Made by a program: the position numbers and the translations under genes. From positions 29,906-93,905 of the forward strand of contig JAUSLQ010000207.1 of the NCBI GenBank assembly GCA_030645675.1: a stretch of DNA of 64,000 bases, given 5' to 3'. Positions 38,250 to 46,718 of the stretch are shown here, in pieces (the stretch's first letter is position 1; every line of letters starts with the position of its first letter). The notes beneath the pieces were generated by a model. It saw only the letters and a list, made by a program, of their open reading frames with translations. It was not told where the DNA came from and did no database searches. Source of the DNA: Actinomycetota bacterium (GTDB lineage: Bacteria > Actinomycetota > Acidimicrobiia > Acidimicrobiales > Ilumatobacteraceae).

Positions 38250-39119
38250 TCAGTGCGGACAGAGCGCGGTCAGCAACTGTTCCAGATGGTGCAACTGGTA
38301 GACGCTGAAGCCGGCGGTCACGACGATGCTCGCCCACAGCGCAAGGACCTGACCGCGATGTGGGTTCGGGATCGGCGGGTCGAGCAGCGCCCCCATCCGT
38401 GACGCGATCCCGAGCCCCGAGAAACCTGCGACCGTGGGCGGGTTGGTCTGCAGTGCCACCTTGCCGAGGGTGATCGCGACCAGCCGGCGATCACCGCACG
38501 CAGCGGCAGCGGCCTCATCCGCCCATCGCTCGATGGAGTAGTTCACCCGCTTGGCCAGGGCTCGCAACGGTGGCAGCACCGCGGCGGCGAGCTCGGCCGC
38601 GAGCAGATAGCGGTCGTGCCGGTAGTGGGCATGTGCTCGCTCGTGCGCGACCACGATCCGTTGCTCCTCGTCGTCGAGCAATTCGACCATCGCGGTCGAG
38701 ATCACGATCTGTCCCGCCCGGCCGGGCAAGGTCACCGCGTACGGCTTGTGGCTGTGAGCGACGTGAATCGGACGCGGGTGCTCGACCCGGAGTGTCCGGT
38801 GCTGGCGCAACAACCTGAACGCCCTCACTGCGCCCACGGTGATCAACACGACCACCGGACCGCCGAGCCACGCCGGCACAGAGCCGTGGAGCCCCATTGC
38901 CTGCGCACACCACTCGAACCCGAACCCGATCACCGGCGCGTGCGCCAAAAATGCAACGGCGACGACCAACGCGGTCGGAAGGGCAGCGACGACCACGAGG
39001 ACGAGCGAGATCGTGACGAACCGGGTGGCCAGCCGCGGAGGGAGACGCCGATGCGCCGACGTAGCGACGGCGGCGACGACGAGGGTCACCAGCAACGGAA
39101 ACGCCAGTGAACCCAGCAT
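38250..39119 (-). CDS. M56 (BlaR1-like) membrane metallopeptidase lacking an extended sensor domain
   Basis: VVAHERAHAHYRHD zinc motif; TM segments; 289 aa. Confidence 0.85.
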   Translation of the reverse strand: MLGSLAFPLLVTLVVAAVATSAHRRLPPRLATRFVTISLVLVVVAALPTALVVAVAFLAHAPVIGFGFEWCAQAMGLHGSVPAWLGGPVVVLITVGAVRAFRLLRQHRTLRVEHPRPIHVAHSHKPYAVTLPGRAGQIVISTAMVELLDDEEQRIVVAHERAHAHYRHDRYLLAAELAAAVLPPLRALAKRVNYSIERWADEAAAAACGDRRLVAITLGKVALQTNPPTVAGFSGLGIASRMGALLDPPIPNPHRGQVLALWASIVVTAGFSVYQLHHLEQLLTALCPH

Positions 39120-39490
39120 CAGTGCTTGTCCTTGTCGGACTTGGCCCTGTCGAGCATGGTCTTGATCGCCTTGGCCTCTTTCGCCGGCAGCCCACCGATG
39201 AACCTGCTCAACACCTGGGCACGATCCGACGACGAGTCGAGCAGCTCGCTGATGCGCCGCACCGCAAGATCGGGTTCGTCGACCGCCGCCGAGTAAGCGA
39301 ATGCTCGGCCCGCAGGAGTGCGCACGACCAAACCCTTGGCCTGCAACCGGGTGAGGATCGTCGCCACACTGGTGTAGGCGTATCCGGCATCGAGTTGCTC
39401 GTTGATCTCGCCAGGCAGCAGCGGGCCGTCAGCGGCCCACAACACGCGCAGCACGTCGGCTTCCAAAGCACCATCGGGTCGTCGTGTCAT
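39119..39490 (-). CDS. BlaI/MecI/CopY family transcriptional repressor
   Basis: ALEADVLRVLWAADGPLLPGEINEQLDAGYAYTSVATILTRLQAKGLVVRTPAGRAFAYSA; start chosen at MTRRPDG. Confidence 0.9.
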   Translation of the reverse strand: MTRRPDGALEADVLRVLWAADGPLLPGEINEQLDAGYAYTSVATILTRLQAKGLVVRTPAGRAFAYSAAVDEPDLAVRRISELLDSSSDRAQVLSRFIGGLPAKEAKAIKTMLDRAKSDKDKH

Positions 39491-39539
39491 GCACATCCTC
39501 CACGGGGCGCCGCCCATTCGCGAACGACCTCGAATATAC

Positions 39540-39556
39540 TTCTACATCGTGTAGTT
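39540..39556. promoter_or_regulatory. Putative BlaI-type operator (TTCTACATCGTGTAGTT) between blaI-like and copC-copD-like genes
   Basis: CTACA-N3-TGTAG inverted repeat; matches the site at 41028 at 13/17. Confidence 0.65.
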
Positions 39557-39592
39557 GCTCTGCTGTCGGGGCACTGCCGGACTCGACAGCCT

Positions 39593-41071
39593 ATGTCTCG
39601 CACACTCCCCCGCTGCCTCGCCCTGCTGGCACTGGCACTGTGCGCCGCGATCGCCGGTGTCGTCGGATTGCCGGCGGGCACCGCATCGGCGCACAACACG
39701 CTGGTCTCCAGCGACCCGGTCGATGGTTCCGAGTTGTTCGTCGTGCCGGTGAAGATCACGTGGGTCTTCGACAAGGCAGTACCGCTGGAGACGATGACGA
39801 TCACCCTGATCGACGCGACCGGTGCCCGTAGCGAGCTGAGTGGCTCGACCCACGGCGCTGCCGGCGACACCGAGGTCGTCACGCCGCTTCCGCCCCTGCT
39901 GCCCGGGCCGGTCTCCATACGGTGGCGTCTCGTTGGACCCGACGGTCACCCCATCACCGGTCGCGTCGACTTCACGATCACCGCGCCAACCCCGACCACC
40001 GTGGCCGCCGCCGCCACACCAGCACCAGCGGTCGCCACAACTACACCGTCGGCCACGACGCCTGCGACAGTCGGCGGCTCATCACTCGATCAGGGCGATG
40101 GGTCGTACTCGACACCAACGTTCATGCGCTGGGTCCTGCGCTACGCCTCCTACCTGGCGATCATGGCCATCGTCGGGATCCTCCTCACCACTGCGTACGT
40201 GTGGACCGGTGCCGGTGGTCACCCGATCCTGCGGCGCATCCTCAACCGGGCACTGTTCGCCACCGCTGCACTCGGGTTCCTGCAGTTGCTCGTGGTCGCG
40301 TCCGACATCAGCGGCGAGGCCCCATGGTCATCGTTTGGGTCGATCGACGCCGCCACGACCACCGATGCCGGGATGGCGTTCGCGATCCGCATCGCCCTCG
40401 CAGTCGCGATGTGGCTGGTGCTGTTCCGCGCCGACATCGTTCATCGCGACGTGTACTGGACCGCCGTCTCACTGCCCGAACTTGGGCTGCTCGCCACATG
40501 GGCCTTCGCCGGCCACTCACGATCGATGCGTTGGCCCGCGATCGGTGTCGCCACCGACGTCGCTCACCACGCCGCCGCAGCAGCCTGGATCGCCGGGCTT
40601 GCGATCGTCGGCTGGATCGTGATCCCCGCGACGACACCGGACGTGCTCGTGCCGGCGGTCCGTCGCTTCTCGCGGGTGGCGGCGGTCAGCGTGGCGGTCC
40701 TCGTCGTCACCGGGCTCGTCCAGAGCGTGCGACTCGTCGGCAGCCCGATGGACCTGCTCGACGCCAACCACGGCCGTTACCTCCTCGCGAAGATCGTGGT
40801 CCTCGCAGTGATGCTCGGCATCGCCAACGCCAACCGCCGACGAGTGGATCACCGCCTCGACGACCCCGACGGCTTGGGTCGCCACACCGGCCCGCTCCGC
40901 CAGGCGATCGTCACCGAGTTCGCGATCGGGCTCGTCATCGTCGGAATCACTGCCGCGATGGTCGTTTCCCCGCCGTCCTCGAGCCAGACCGAGACCGGCG
41001 CGCCCCTCGACACCCGCTTCACTTCTATACTACATGATGTAGTAATCACCCCCGAAAGGCCCACTCGATGA
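39593..41071 (+). CDS. CopC-CopD fusion protein (copper resistance/import)
   Basis: Signal peptide, CopC domain (SAHNTLVSSDPVDGSEL...GHPITGRVDFTI) followed by polytopic CopD domain. Confidence 0.92.
   Translation: MSRTLPRCLALLALALCAAIAGVVGLPAGTASAHNTLVSSDPVDGSELFVVPVKITWVFDKAVPLETMTITLIDATGARSELSGSTHGAAGDTEVVTPLPPLLPGPVSIRWRLVGPDGHPITGRVDFTITAPTPTTVAAAATPAPAVATTTPSATTPATVGGSSLDQGDGSYSTPTFMRWVLRYASYLAIMAIVGILLTTAYVWTGAGGHPILRRILNRALFATAALGFLQLLVVASDISGEAPWSSFGSIDAATTTDAGMAFAIRIALAVAMWLVLFRADIVHRDVYWTAVSLPELGLLATWAFAGHSRSMRWPAIGVATDVAHHAAAAAWIAGLAIVGWIVIPATTPDVLVPAVRRFSRVAAVSVAVLVVTGLVQSVRLVGSPMDLLDANHGRYLLAKIVVLAVMLGIANANRRRVDHRLDDPDGLGRHTGPLRQAIVTEFAIGLVIVGITAAMVVSPPSSSQTETGAPLDTRFTSILHDVVITPERPTR
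41028..41044. promoter_or_regulatory. Putative BlaI-type operator TACTACAT-G-ATGTAGTA inside the 3' end of the copC-copD gene
   Basis: Perfect 8-bp arms, 24 bp upstream of the DUF305 ATG. Confidence 0.75.
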
Positions 41072-41670
41072 TTCATCGCCTCGCTCTACCTGCCATCGCC
41101 CTCACACTCGTCGCCACGCTCGCTGCGTGCGGCTCCGACCACTCCTCAATGGCCAACACCACCCCGGCCACAGAAACCCCGGGCGGATCCATTGCACCAG
41201 TGGCGCTCAACGCGGCCGACATCGAGTTCGCACAAGGGATGATCGCCCACCACGAGCAAGCGATCGAGATGGCCGAGATCGCACTCGACCCCAAGGTCGG
41301 CGCCAGCCCCGAGGTCATCGACCTCGCCACCAGGATCAAAGGTGCCCAGGACCCCGAAGTCGAGCTGATGACCGGCTGGCTCACAGCCGCGGGTCAGCCC
41401 GTCATGATGGACTCTTCCGACGGCCACGACATGTCGTCGATGGACGGCATGATGACCGTCGAGCAGATGGACACCATGGCGGCAATGACCGGCACGGATT
41501 TCGACCAGACCTGGCTCGAGATGATGATCGCCCACCACGAAGGCGCGATCAGCCAGTCCGAGACCGTGAAGGCGGAAGGCTCCAACGCCGACGTGCTCGC
41601 CCTCGCCGACCAGATCATCACCGCCCAGCAAGGCGAGATCACCGAGATGCAAGCCCTTCTCCAGGGCTGA
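41068..41670 (+). CDS. DUF305 family lipoprotein
   Basis: Lipobox TLAAC; FAQGMIAHHEQAIEMAEIAL and MMIAHHEGAI; ATGA overlap with CopCD. Confidence 0.93.
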   Translation: MIHRLALPAIALTLVATLAACGSDHSSMANTTPATETPGGSIAPVALNAADIEFAQGMIAHHEQAIEMAEIALDPKVGASPEVIDLATRIKGAQDPEVELMTGWLTAAGQPVMMDSSDGHDMSSMDGMMTVEQMDTMAAMTGTDFDQTWLEMMIAHHEGAISQSETVKAEGSNADVLALADQIITAQQGEITEMQALLQG

Positions 41671-41698
41671 GCGTCCACTCCCCCGTACCATCCACCCG

Positions 41699-41920
41699 AT
41701 GTCCACCGCCTCACCACAGCGCCGGACCTTCACGGCCGGTGGGAGCCAGTCAGTGCCCGTCGGCCTCACCGGCGTCCGATGGTCGGACGGCACCGTCGAG
41801 TGCCGCTTCCGATTGAGCCATCCCGCCGGCTCGCTCGTAGCGGCCGACGGCGACGTCGGCGTCATCCTCACCGAACTCGACGCGGCCTGCACCGTCTGCT
41901 CTGACGCCTGCGCCGGCTGA
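41699..41920 (+). CDS. Small hypothetical protein with Cys-rich C-terminus
   Basis: 73 aa ...VILTELDAACTVCSDACAG; no strong RBS. Confidence 0.4.
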   Translation: MSTASPQRRTFTAGGSQSVPVGLTGVRWSDGTVECRFRLSHPAGSLVAADGDVGVILTELDAACTVCSDACAG

Positions 41921-41987
41921 GCACACGGCCCGCACGTTTCGCTCGAGCGCCCTGGCTGCCTCGCCGCCGACACGATCGCGCCACGCC

Positions 41988-42128
41988 CGCAGCGCGGTTC
42001 GAACGCCCACCACCGGCGAGATCATCCGCACACTCACCCTCGACCCAACACGCCACTACCGAGGCACCGGACAACCACCCGGCGGCCCCAAAGGACCCCG
42101 AAGAACGAAACAACCCGAACCCCAATGA
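41988..42128 (+). pseudogene. C-terminal remnant of an IS481-like transposase
   Basis: Start-less frame RSAVRTPTTGEIIRTLTLDPTRHYRGTGQPPGGPKGPRRTKQPEPQ*; G-E-I/L-x-R-x-L-T-L-D-P-T-R tail typical of such transposases. Confidence 0.5.
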
Positions 42129-42165
42129 GGGTTCGGATCGTTCCTACGTCCTGAGACAGGACATT

Positions 42166-42208
42166 GCGCCCCCGGTAGGAATCGAACCTACGACCTGCGG
42201 TTTAGGAA
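42166..42208 (-). repeat. att-like direct repeat, copy A: 3' half of tRNA-Arg(CCT)
   Basis: 43 bp identical to 48068-48110; shares 61 bp with copy B. Confidence 0.92.
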
Positions 42209-42546
42209 TGAGCGCGAGGAGGCCTCGTTCAATCGGTTCAAGTCGCATCTGACCTGCTCACCTCCGGCCTTCTCCTCGTCTGACCTCGTTGAACACCATG
42301 CAGTAGCTCGCGGTGGATGGACAACGGGATGGACAACTCGCTTCGCGCTGAGCATCCGCGACTTGGCGACCAGGTGCGCAAGAGCGTCGGCGAAGACCGC
42401 ACGTCGAGGCATCAGTGAGCGCGGCGCAGGTCTGCTGAAGGCGGTGGCCGACGGTACTCCTGCGCGGCCAACCAGCGGAATCGTCCCGACGACAGCGGGA
42501 CAGTGGTCACTGGCGCCCGGGACACGGAAGCGCAGATGCTCCGCAC

Positions 42547-43035
42547 ATGCATCACACCATGTCCCCAATCCGCCGATCCCTTGCTCTCGTCTCGCTCAGC
42601 GTGCTTCCCATGGGTGCCCTCGTCGCTTGCGGCGACGACGAGGAGAAGGCGAGTGTCACCCACGACGAGTTCATCGCCGCCGCGTGCGAGCAGCTGAAGG
42701 GCGTCGATCCCGGGTTCGAACAGTTCTTCGCCGATCACCCCGAGCCCACGCTCGCGGATTGGGTCGAGTTCCTGCCGCGCGTCGAGAGCGAGTTCGACGA
42801 GTTGATCGCTGTCGGAGACCTACCCCGACCCGAGGGCGAAGAGGACACCATCCAGGCCGCGATCGATGCGATGGTGGCCGCCAAGGCCAACTTCACCGTC
42901 GCGCTCGAAGCGGCCAAGGCGGGCGACGAAGACGCGTTCCACGCCAGCGAGGAACTGACCGGTGGTCTCATCGAGAAGATGGAAGCGGCGTTGGACGACG
43001 TGGACGACTCCGAGTGTCCTGGCACGGAGGAGTGA
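42547..43035 (+). CDS. Putative lipoprotein
   Basis: Lipobox GALVAC; GDDEEKASVTHDEFIAAACEQLKGVDPGFEQFFADHPEP. Confidence 0.7.
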   Translation: MHHTMSPIRRSLALVSLSVLPMGALVACGDDEEKASVTHDEFIAAACEQLKGVDPGFEQFFADHPEPTLADWVEFLPRVESEFDELIAVGDLPRPEGEEDTIQAAIDAMVAAKANFTVALEAAKAGDEDAFHASEELTGGLIEKMEAALDDVDDSECPGTEE

Positions 43036-45092
43036 GCGAGCGACGTAGTGTGCGCCCGATGGCTGCCTCGCCGGTATCCGCGAAGGGTTCTCGACTCGCT
43101 ATGACGTTGGGCGCTGCCGGTGCGGTCGCGCTGGCACTCGGTCGCCTGCACTATGAACTGCGGCCGGAGGACGTACCAAACCCGTACGCGCCCACACACC
43201 TGGCCATCGGGGTCTCGTCGGTCGCTGTCGGCGCTTGGCTGGCCCACCGCCTTCCACGCGAGTCCGTGGCCTGGGTCATCCTCGCCGCCGGCCTGCTGGC
43301 TTCATGGATGTACGTGGGTCAACCGCTGTGGGTGGAGCTGTACCTGCTGGGTGCTCCGACGTGGCTGCTGCGCGGTGTGTGGTGGCTGATGCCGTGGCCG
43401 TGGCTCGTGGTGCGCTCGATGCTCCTCATCGTCGCCCCGTCGCAGGTGGTCCGCGAGTTGCTGGGGCGTCCGCGGCGAGCGGTGTTGTGGGCAGGCGTCG
43501 CAGTGACCACCGTTCTCTGCGTCACCCAACTCGTCACTCAGTACGACATGCCTTTCGACGGTAGCGAGGCGATCGAGCCGACTGAGTTGCAGCGTCGCGC
43601 GAGCGATGTCATGGAGTGGGCCTGGCGAGCGCAGTGGTTCACCGGGGCGTTAGCGGTCGGGCTACTCGGCGCGGCCGGCCTGATGCTGAACGGGTCGGCC
43701 GTCCGCCGCCAGACACGTTGGTTCGTCGTGGGTTCGGCGACCCTCGCGTTCGGCGGAGTCTCCGAGCTCGGCAGAGAGGCGTTCCCGAGTTGGCCGTGGC
43801 CAGGCGACCGCTGGGAACTCGTCGCCAGCCTGCTGCTTCCTGTGTCGCTCGCCCTCGCGGTGACGGTCGATCACCTGCTCGACGCCAAGCTCATCGTCCG
43901 GAGGGCTGCCCTCTATGCGACGTTGTCGGTGGTCGCGTTCGTCGCCTATGCGGCCGTGACCGCCTTGCTCGCAGCGGCGTTCTCACCATCCAGCTCGGTC
44001 GCGCGCGCGTCGGCTGCGGCGGGCGCAGCACTGGCGCTCGTCCCGGCACACGCCGCCGCGCGGCGGTGGATCGACACACACATGTACGGCGACTCCCGGC
44101 GACCCGACACAGTGCTCAGTGCCATCGGCACCAGCGTCGCCGAAGCCCCCGGCGCCCGTTCTGCACTCGACGCCGTCGTACAGGCCATCCACGCCTCGAT
44201 GAAGCTGCCATTCGTGTCCGTGTCGCTGGACGCGGGGCCCGACGGCGCGGCACTGGTGAGCGCACGCGCCGGCACGCCGGTCGCCCTGGACGAGTCGTTC
44301 CCGATCGAGCACGCCGGGATCCAGCTCGGCCATCTGGAGGTGGCGCGGCGATCGCCCGGCGAGGAGCTGCGATCCGAGGAACTCGAGCTGCTTGCACGGC
44401 TGGCACTCCAGGTGGGGGTCGTCGCCCACGACGTCTTCCTGGAAGCGCAACTGCGGTCGAGCCGACAGGAACTGGTGGTGGCCCGCGAGGAGGAGCGACG
44501 GCGACTACGAAGCGACCTTCACGACGGGCTGGGACCGACCTTGGCAAGCGTGGTCCTGGGGCTCGATGTGGCCACCCAACACGTGGACGACCACAACCTC
44601 CGCGATCTACTGACAGACCTGGCCAGAGACGTCAACACTGCCATCGACGACATCCGCCGCGTCGTGTACGGACTGCGTCCTCCGGAGCTCGACGAGTACG
44701 GGCTGGCACGCGCCGTTGAGCATCACGTCCGGTCCGTGTCAGCGAGGGTGAACGGCGCGCTCGAGTTGACCGTCTCGTGCGACGATATTCCGGCGCTGCC
44801 CGCCGCGGTGGAAGTGGCCGCGTATCGAATCACACTCGAGGCCATCACCAACGTCACCCGCCATGCCGACGCCACGTCGTGCGCAGTTCAGCTTGCCATT
44901 CGCGACGGCAACCTATGGGTGGAGGTCACCGACGACGGTTCTGGCCTGTCCGACAACCGTCACGTCGGTGTCGGTCTGACGTCGATGCGCGACCGCGCCG
45001 AGGAGCTGCAGGGTGACCTCGAGGTCGACGACAACGATCCCGGGACCCGCGTGCGCGCTCGGCTTCCGCTGCATGAGCTGGTCACCGAATGA
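43032..45092 (+). CDS. NarL-type membrane sensor histidine kinase (HisKA_3)
   Basis: Multiple TMs, GAF-like region, RRRLRSDLHDGLGPTLASVVLGLD, ATPase domain. GTG at 43032 with GGAGG (alternative ATG at 43059). Confidence 0.88.
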   Translation: MSERRSVRPMAASPVSAKGSRLAMTLGAAGAVALALGRLHYELRPEDVPNPYAPTHLAIGVSSVAVGAWLAHRLPRESVAWVILAAGLLASWMYVGQPLWVELYLLGAPTWLLRGVWWLMPWPWLVVRSMLLIVAPSQVVRELLGRPRRAVLWAGVAVTTVLCVTQLVTQYDMPFDGSEAIEPTELQRRASDVMEWAWRAQWFTGALAVGLLGAAGLMLNGSAVRRQTRWFVVGSATLAFGGVSELGREAFPSWPWPGDRWELVASLLLPVSLALAVTVDHLLDAKLIVRRAALYATLSVVAFVAYAAVTALLAAAFSPSSSVARASAAAGAALALVPAHAAARRWIDTHMYGDSRRPDTVLSAIGTSVAEAPGARSALDAVVQAIHASMKLPFVSVSLDAGPDGAALVSARAGTPVALDESFPIEHAGIQLGHLEVARRSPGEELRSEELELLARLALQVGVVAHDVFLEAQLRSSRQELVVAREEERRRLRSDLHDGLGPTLASVVLGLDVATQHVDDHNLRDLLTDLARDVNTAIDDIRRVVYGLRPPELDEYGLARAVEHHVRSVSARVNGALELTVSCDDIPALPAAVEVAAYRITLEAITNVTRHADATSCAVQLAIRDGNLWVEVTDDGSGLSDNRHVGVGLTSMRDRAEELQGDLEVDDNDPGTRVRARLPLHELVTE

Positions 45093-45739
45093 CCGTGACC
45101 GTTCTCGTCGTCGACGACCACCCGACGTTCGTCCGCACGTTGGGCGTCCTGTTGACGGGCGAAGGCTACGAAGTGGTCGGTACCTCGTCCGACGGCGAGA
45201 GCGCCGTCGAACAATGCCTTGCCCTACAGCCCGACGTGGTGATGATGGACATCCAGATGCCCGGCATCGGCGGCATCGAGGCGACACGCCAGATCGTCGA
45301 TGCGGCACCGCAGATCGCGGTCATCGTGCTCACGATGTTCGACGGCGACGACTCCGTTGCGATGGCGCTGCGCGCCGGAGCGAGGGGCTACCTGGTCAAG
45401 GGCGCTCGCCAGGACGAGATCCGCCGCACCGTCGAGATGGTGCTGGACGGCCACGCCGTCATCTCCCGATCGGTCGTGAAGCATCTGCCGGGAATCGCTC
45501 GTGAGCGCAACGGCGACGACCACCACCCGTTCCCGTCCCTCACGACACGAGAACGCGACGTGCTGCAGGCCATCGCCGACGGACTCGACAACGATGCGAT
45601 CTCACGGCGTCTATACCTGAGTCAGAAGACCGTCCGCAACTACGTGTCATCCGTGCTGACCAAACTGCAAGTGTCCACGCGGTCCGAGGCGATCGTCGCG
45701 GCGCGAACCAACGGCATCGGATCCACCCCGGACGCCTGA
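45089..45739 (+). CDS. NarL/LuxR-type response regulator
   Basis: VLVVDDHPTFVRTLGVLL...MDIQMPGIGG; HTH LTTRERDVLQAIADGLDNDAISRRLYLSQKTVRNYVSSVLTKL. Confidence 0.95.
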   Translation: MTVTVLVVDDHPTFVRTLGVLLTGEGYEVVGTSSDGESAVEQCLALQPDVVMMDIQMPGIGGIEATRQIVDAAPQIAVIVLTMFDGDDSVAMALRAGARGYLVKGARQDEIRRTVEMVLDGHAVISRSVVKHLPGIARERNGDDHHPFPSLTTRERDVLQAIADGLDNDAISRRLYLSQKTVRNYVSSVLTKLQVSTRSEAIVAARTNGIGSTPDA

Positions 45740-45854
45740 AGCCACCCCTCGCCCGGGTGATTTCGCCAGCTCTCGTCGAGGCGGGCCGCTGACGGCGCCG
45801 CGTCCGGGAGTTGGGTGGCCCCGTTGCGACCTCCGAGCTTGATGGCATCTGGTA

Positions 45855-45879
45855 GTTGTGCAACGAGTCCTTGCACAAC
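45855..45879. repeat. Inverted repeat GTTGTGCAA-N7-TTGCACAAC
   Basis: Perfect 9-bp arms downstream of the response regulator, upstream of att copy B. Confidence 0.8.
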
Positions 45880-45993
45880 CACCGACAAGACCGTGCGTCT
45901 CCATCTCAACCAGTGTCGTCGCGCCATCTCCAGCCTGCCTGAGCGTCGCCGAGTTCGCCACCTTCAGAGTTCCTAGGGCTCGCTGTCCACCAC

Positions 45994-46016
45994 TTGTCCA
46001 TCCGAAAGATGGACAA
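45994..46016. repeat. Inverted repeat TTGTCCATC-CGAAA-GATGGACAA adjacent to att copy B
   Basis: Perfect 9-bp arms; GATGGACAA recurs at 46226, 46238, 42316 and 42328. Confidence 0.85.
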
Positions 46017-46075
46017 CTCAACGGCCGACCAGATGGTTGCACACCGCAAGCACCACCATCTACCAGGTGTTATTG

Positions 46076-46118
46076 GCGCCCCCGGTAGGAATCGAACCTA
46101 CGACCTGCGGTTTAGGAA
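46076..46118 (-). repeat. att-like direct repeat, copy B: 3' half of tRNA-Arg(CCT)
   Basis: 43 bp identical to tRNA segment 48068-48110; 61 bp identical to copy A; similarity extends to ~46247. Confidence 0.92.
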
Positions 46119-46305
46119 TGAGCGCGAGGAGGCCTCAGCGAGTCACCTTGAATCGCATCTGACCTGCTCAGCTTCTGTCTTCTCCTCGTCTGGCCTCGTT
46201 GAACATCATGCAGTAGCGCGCAGTAGATGGACAAGTGGATGGACAACTTTGGTCGCAACATTCGATGTCACTTGCGTTTGTTTCGATACAGGGTACAGTT
46301 GGCTC

Positions 46306-46713
46306 ATGTCCAAGGTCCTCGATGATCGTGCACTGGCGAACCACGCACTCCTCGCTCTGCGCCGGCGACCGTCGCGCTTCACGCTGCCCGACGGCACGTC
46401 CGTGCGCATTCCCAAAGCAGCGGTCGACGGCCTGATCGAACTACTGACAGCCGCCGCCGCCGGCGACGAGGCCATGATCGTTCGCTCGCCACGGGAGCTC
46501 ACCACGCAGCAGGCGGCAAAGCTCTTGAACGTATCCCGGCCGACGGTCGTGAAGCTGATCGACGACGGCGTGCTGCCGGCACGCAAGGTCGGCTCCCATC
46601 GCCGAGTACCACTCACCGATCTGCTTGCCTTTCGTCAGGATGTAGTCGCGAAACGCCGTGCGGCACTCGACGAGATGACAACCGACGCCGAAGAACTCGG
46701 GCTGTACGACTGA
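46306..46713 (+). CDS. HTH (excisionase/MerR-like) antitoxin candidate
   Basis: ELTTQQAAKLLNVSRPTVVKLIDDGVLPARKVGSHRRVPLTDLLAFRQD; directly upstream of PIN gene. Confidence 0.85.
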   Translation: MSKVLDDRALANHALLALRRRPSRFTLPDGTSVRIPKAAVDGLIELLTAAAAGDEAMIVRSPRELTTQQAAKLLNVSRPTVVKLIDDGVLPARKVGSHRRVPLTDLLAFRQDVVAKRRAALDEMTTDAEELGLYD

Positions 46714-46718
46714 GGGCG

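Noticed and set aside
42148-42162. Short dyad GTCCTG-AGA-CAGGAC before att copy A
   Set aside because: Only 6-bp arms and no T-tract; frequent by chance in GC-rich DNA.
46053-46250. GRNRTYDLRFR-type peptides from ORFs around 46 kb and 48 kb
   Set aside because: Classic spurious translation across tRNA-Arg sequence; the DNA is explained by tRNA 3' copies.
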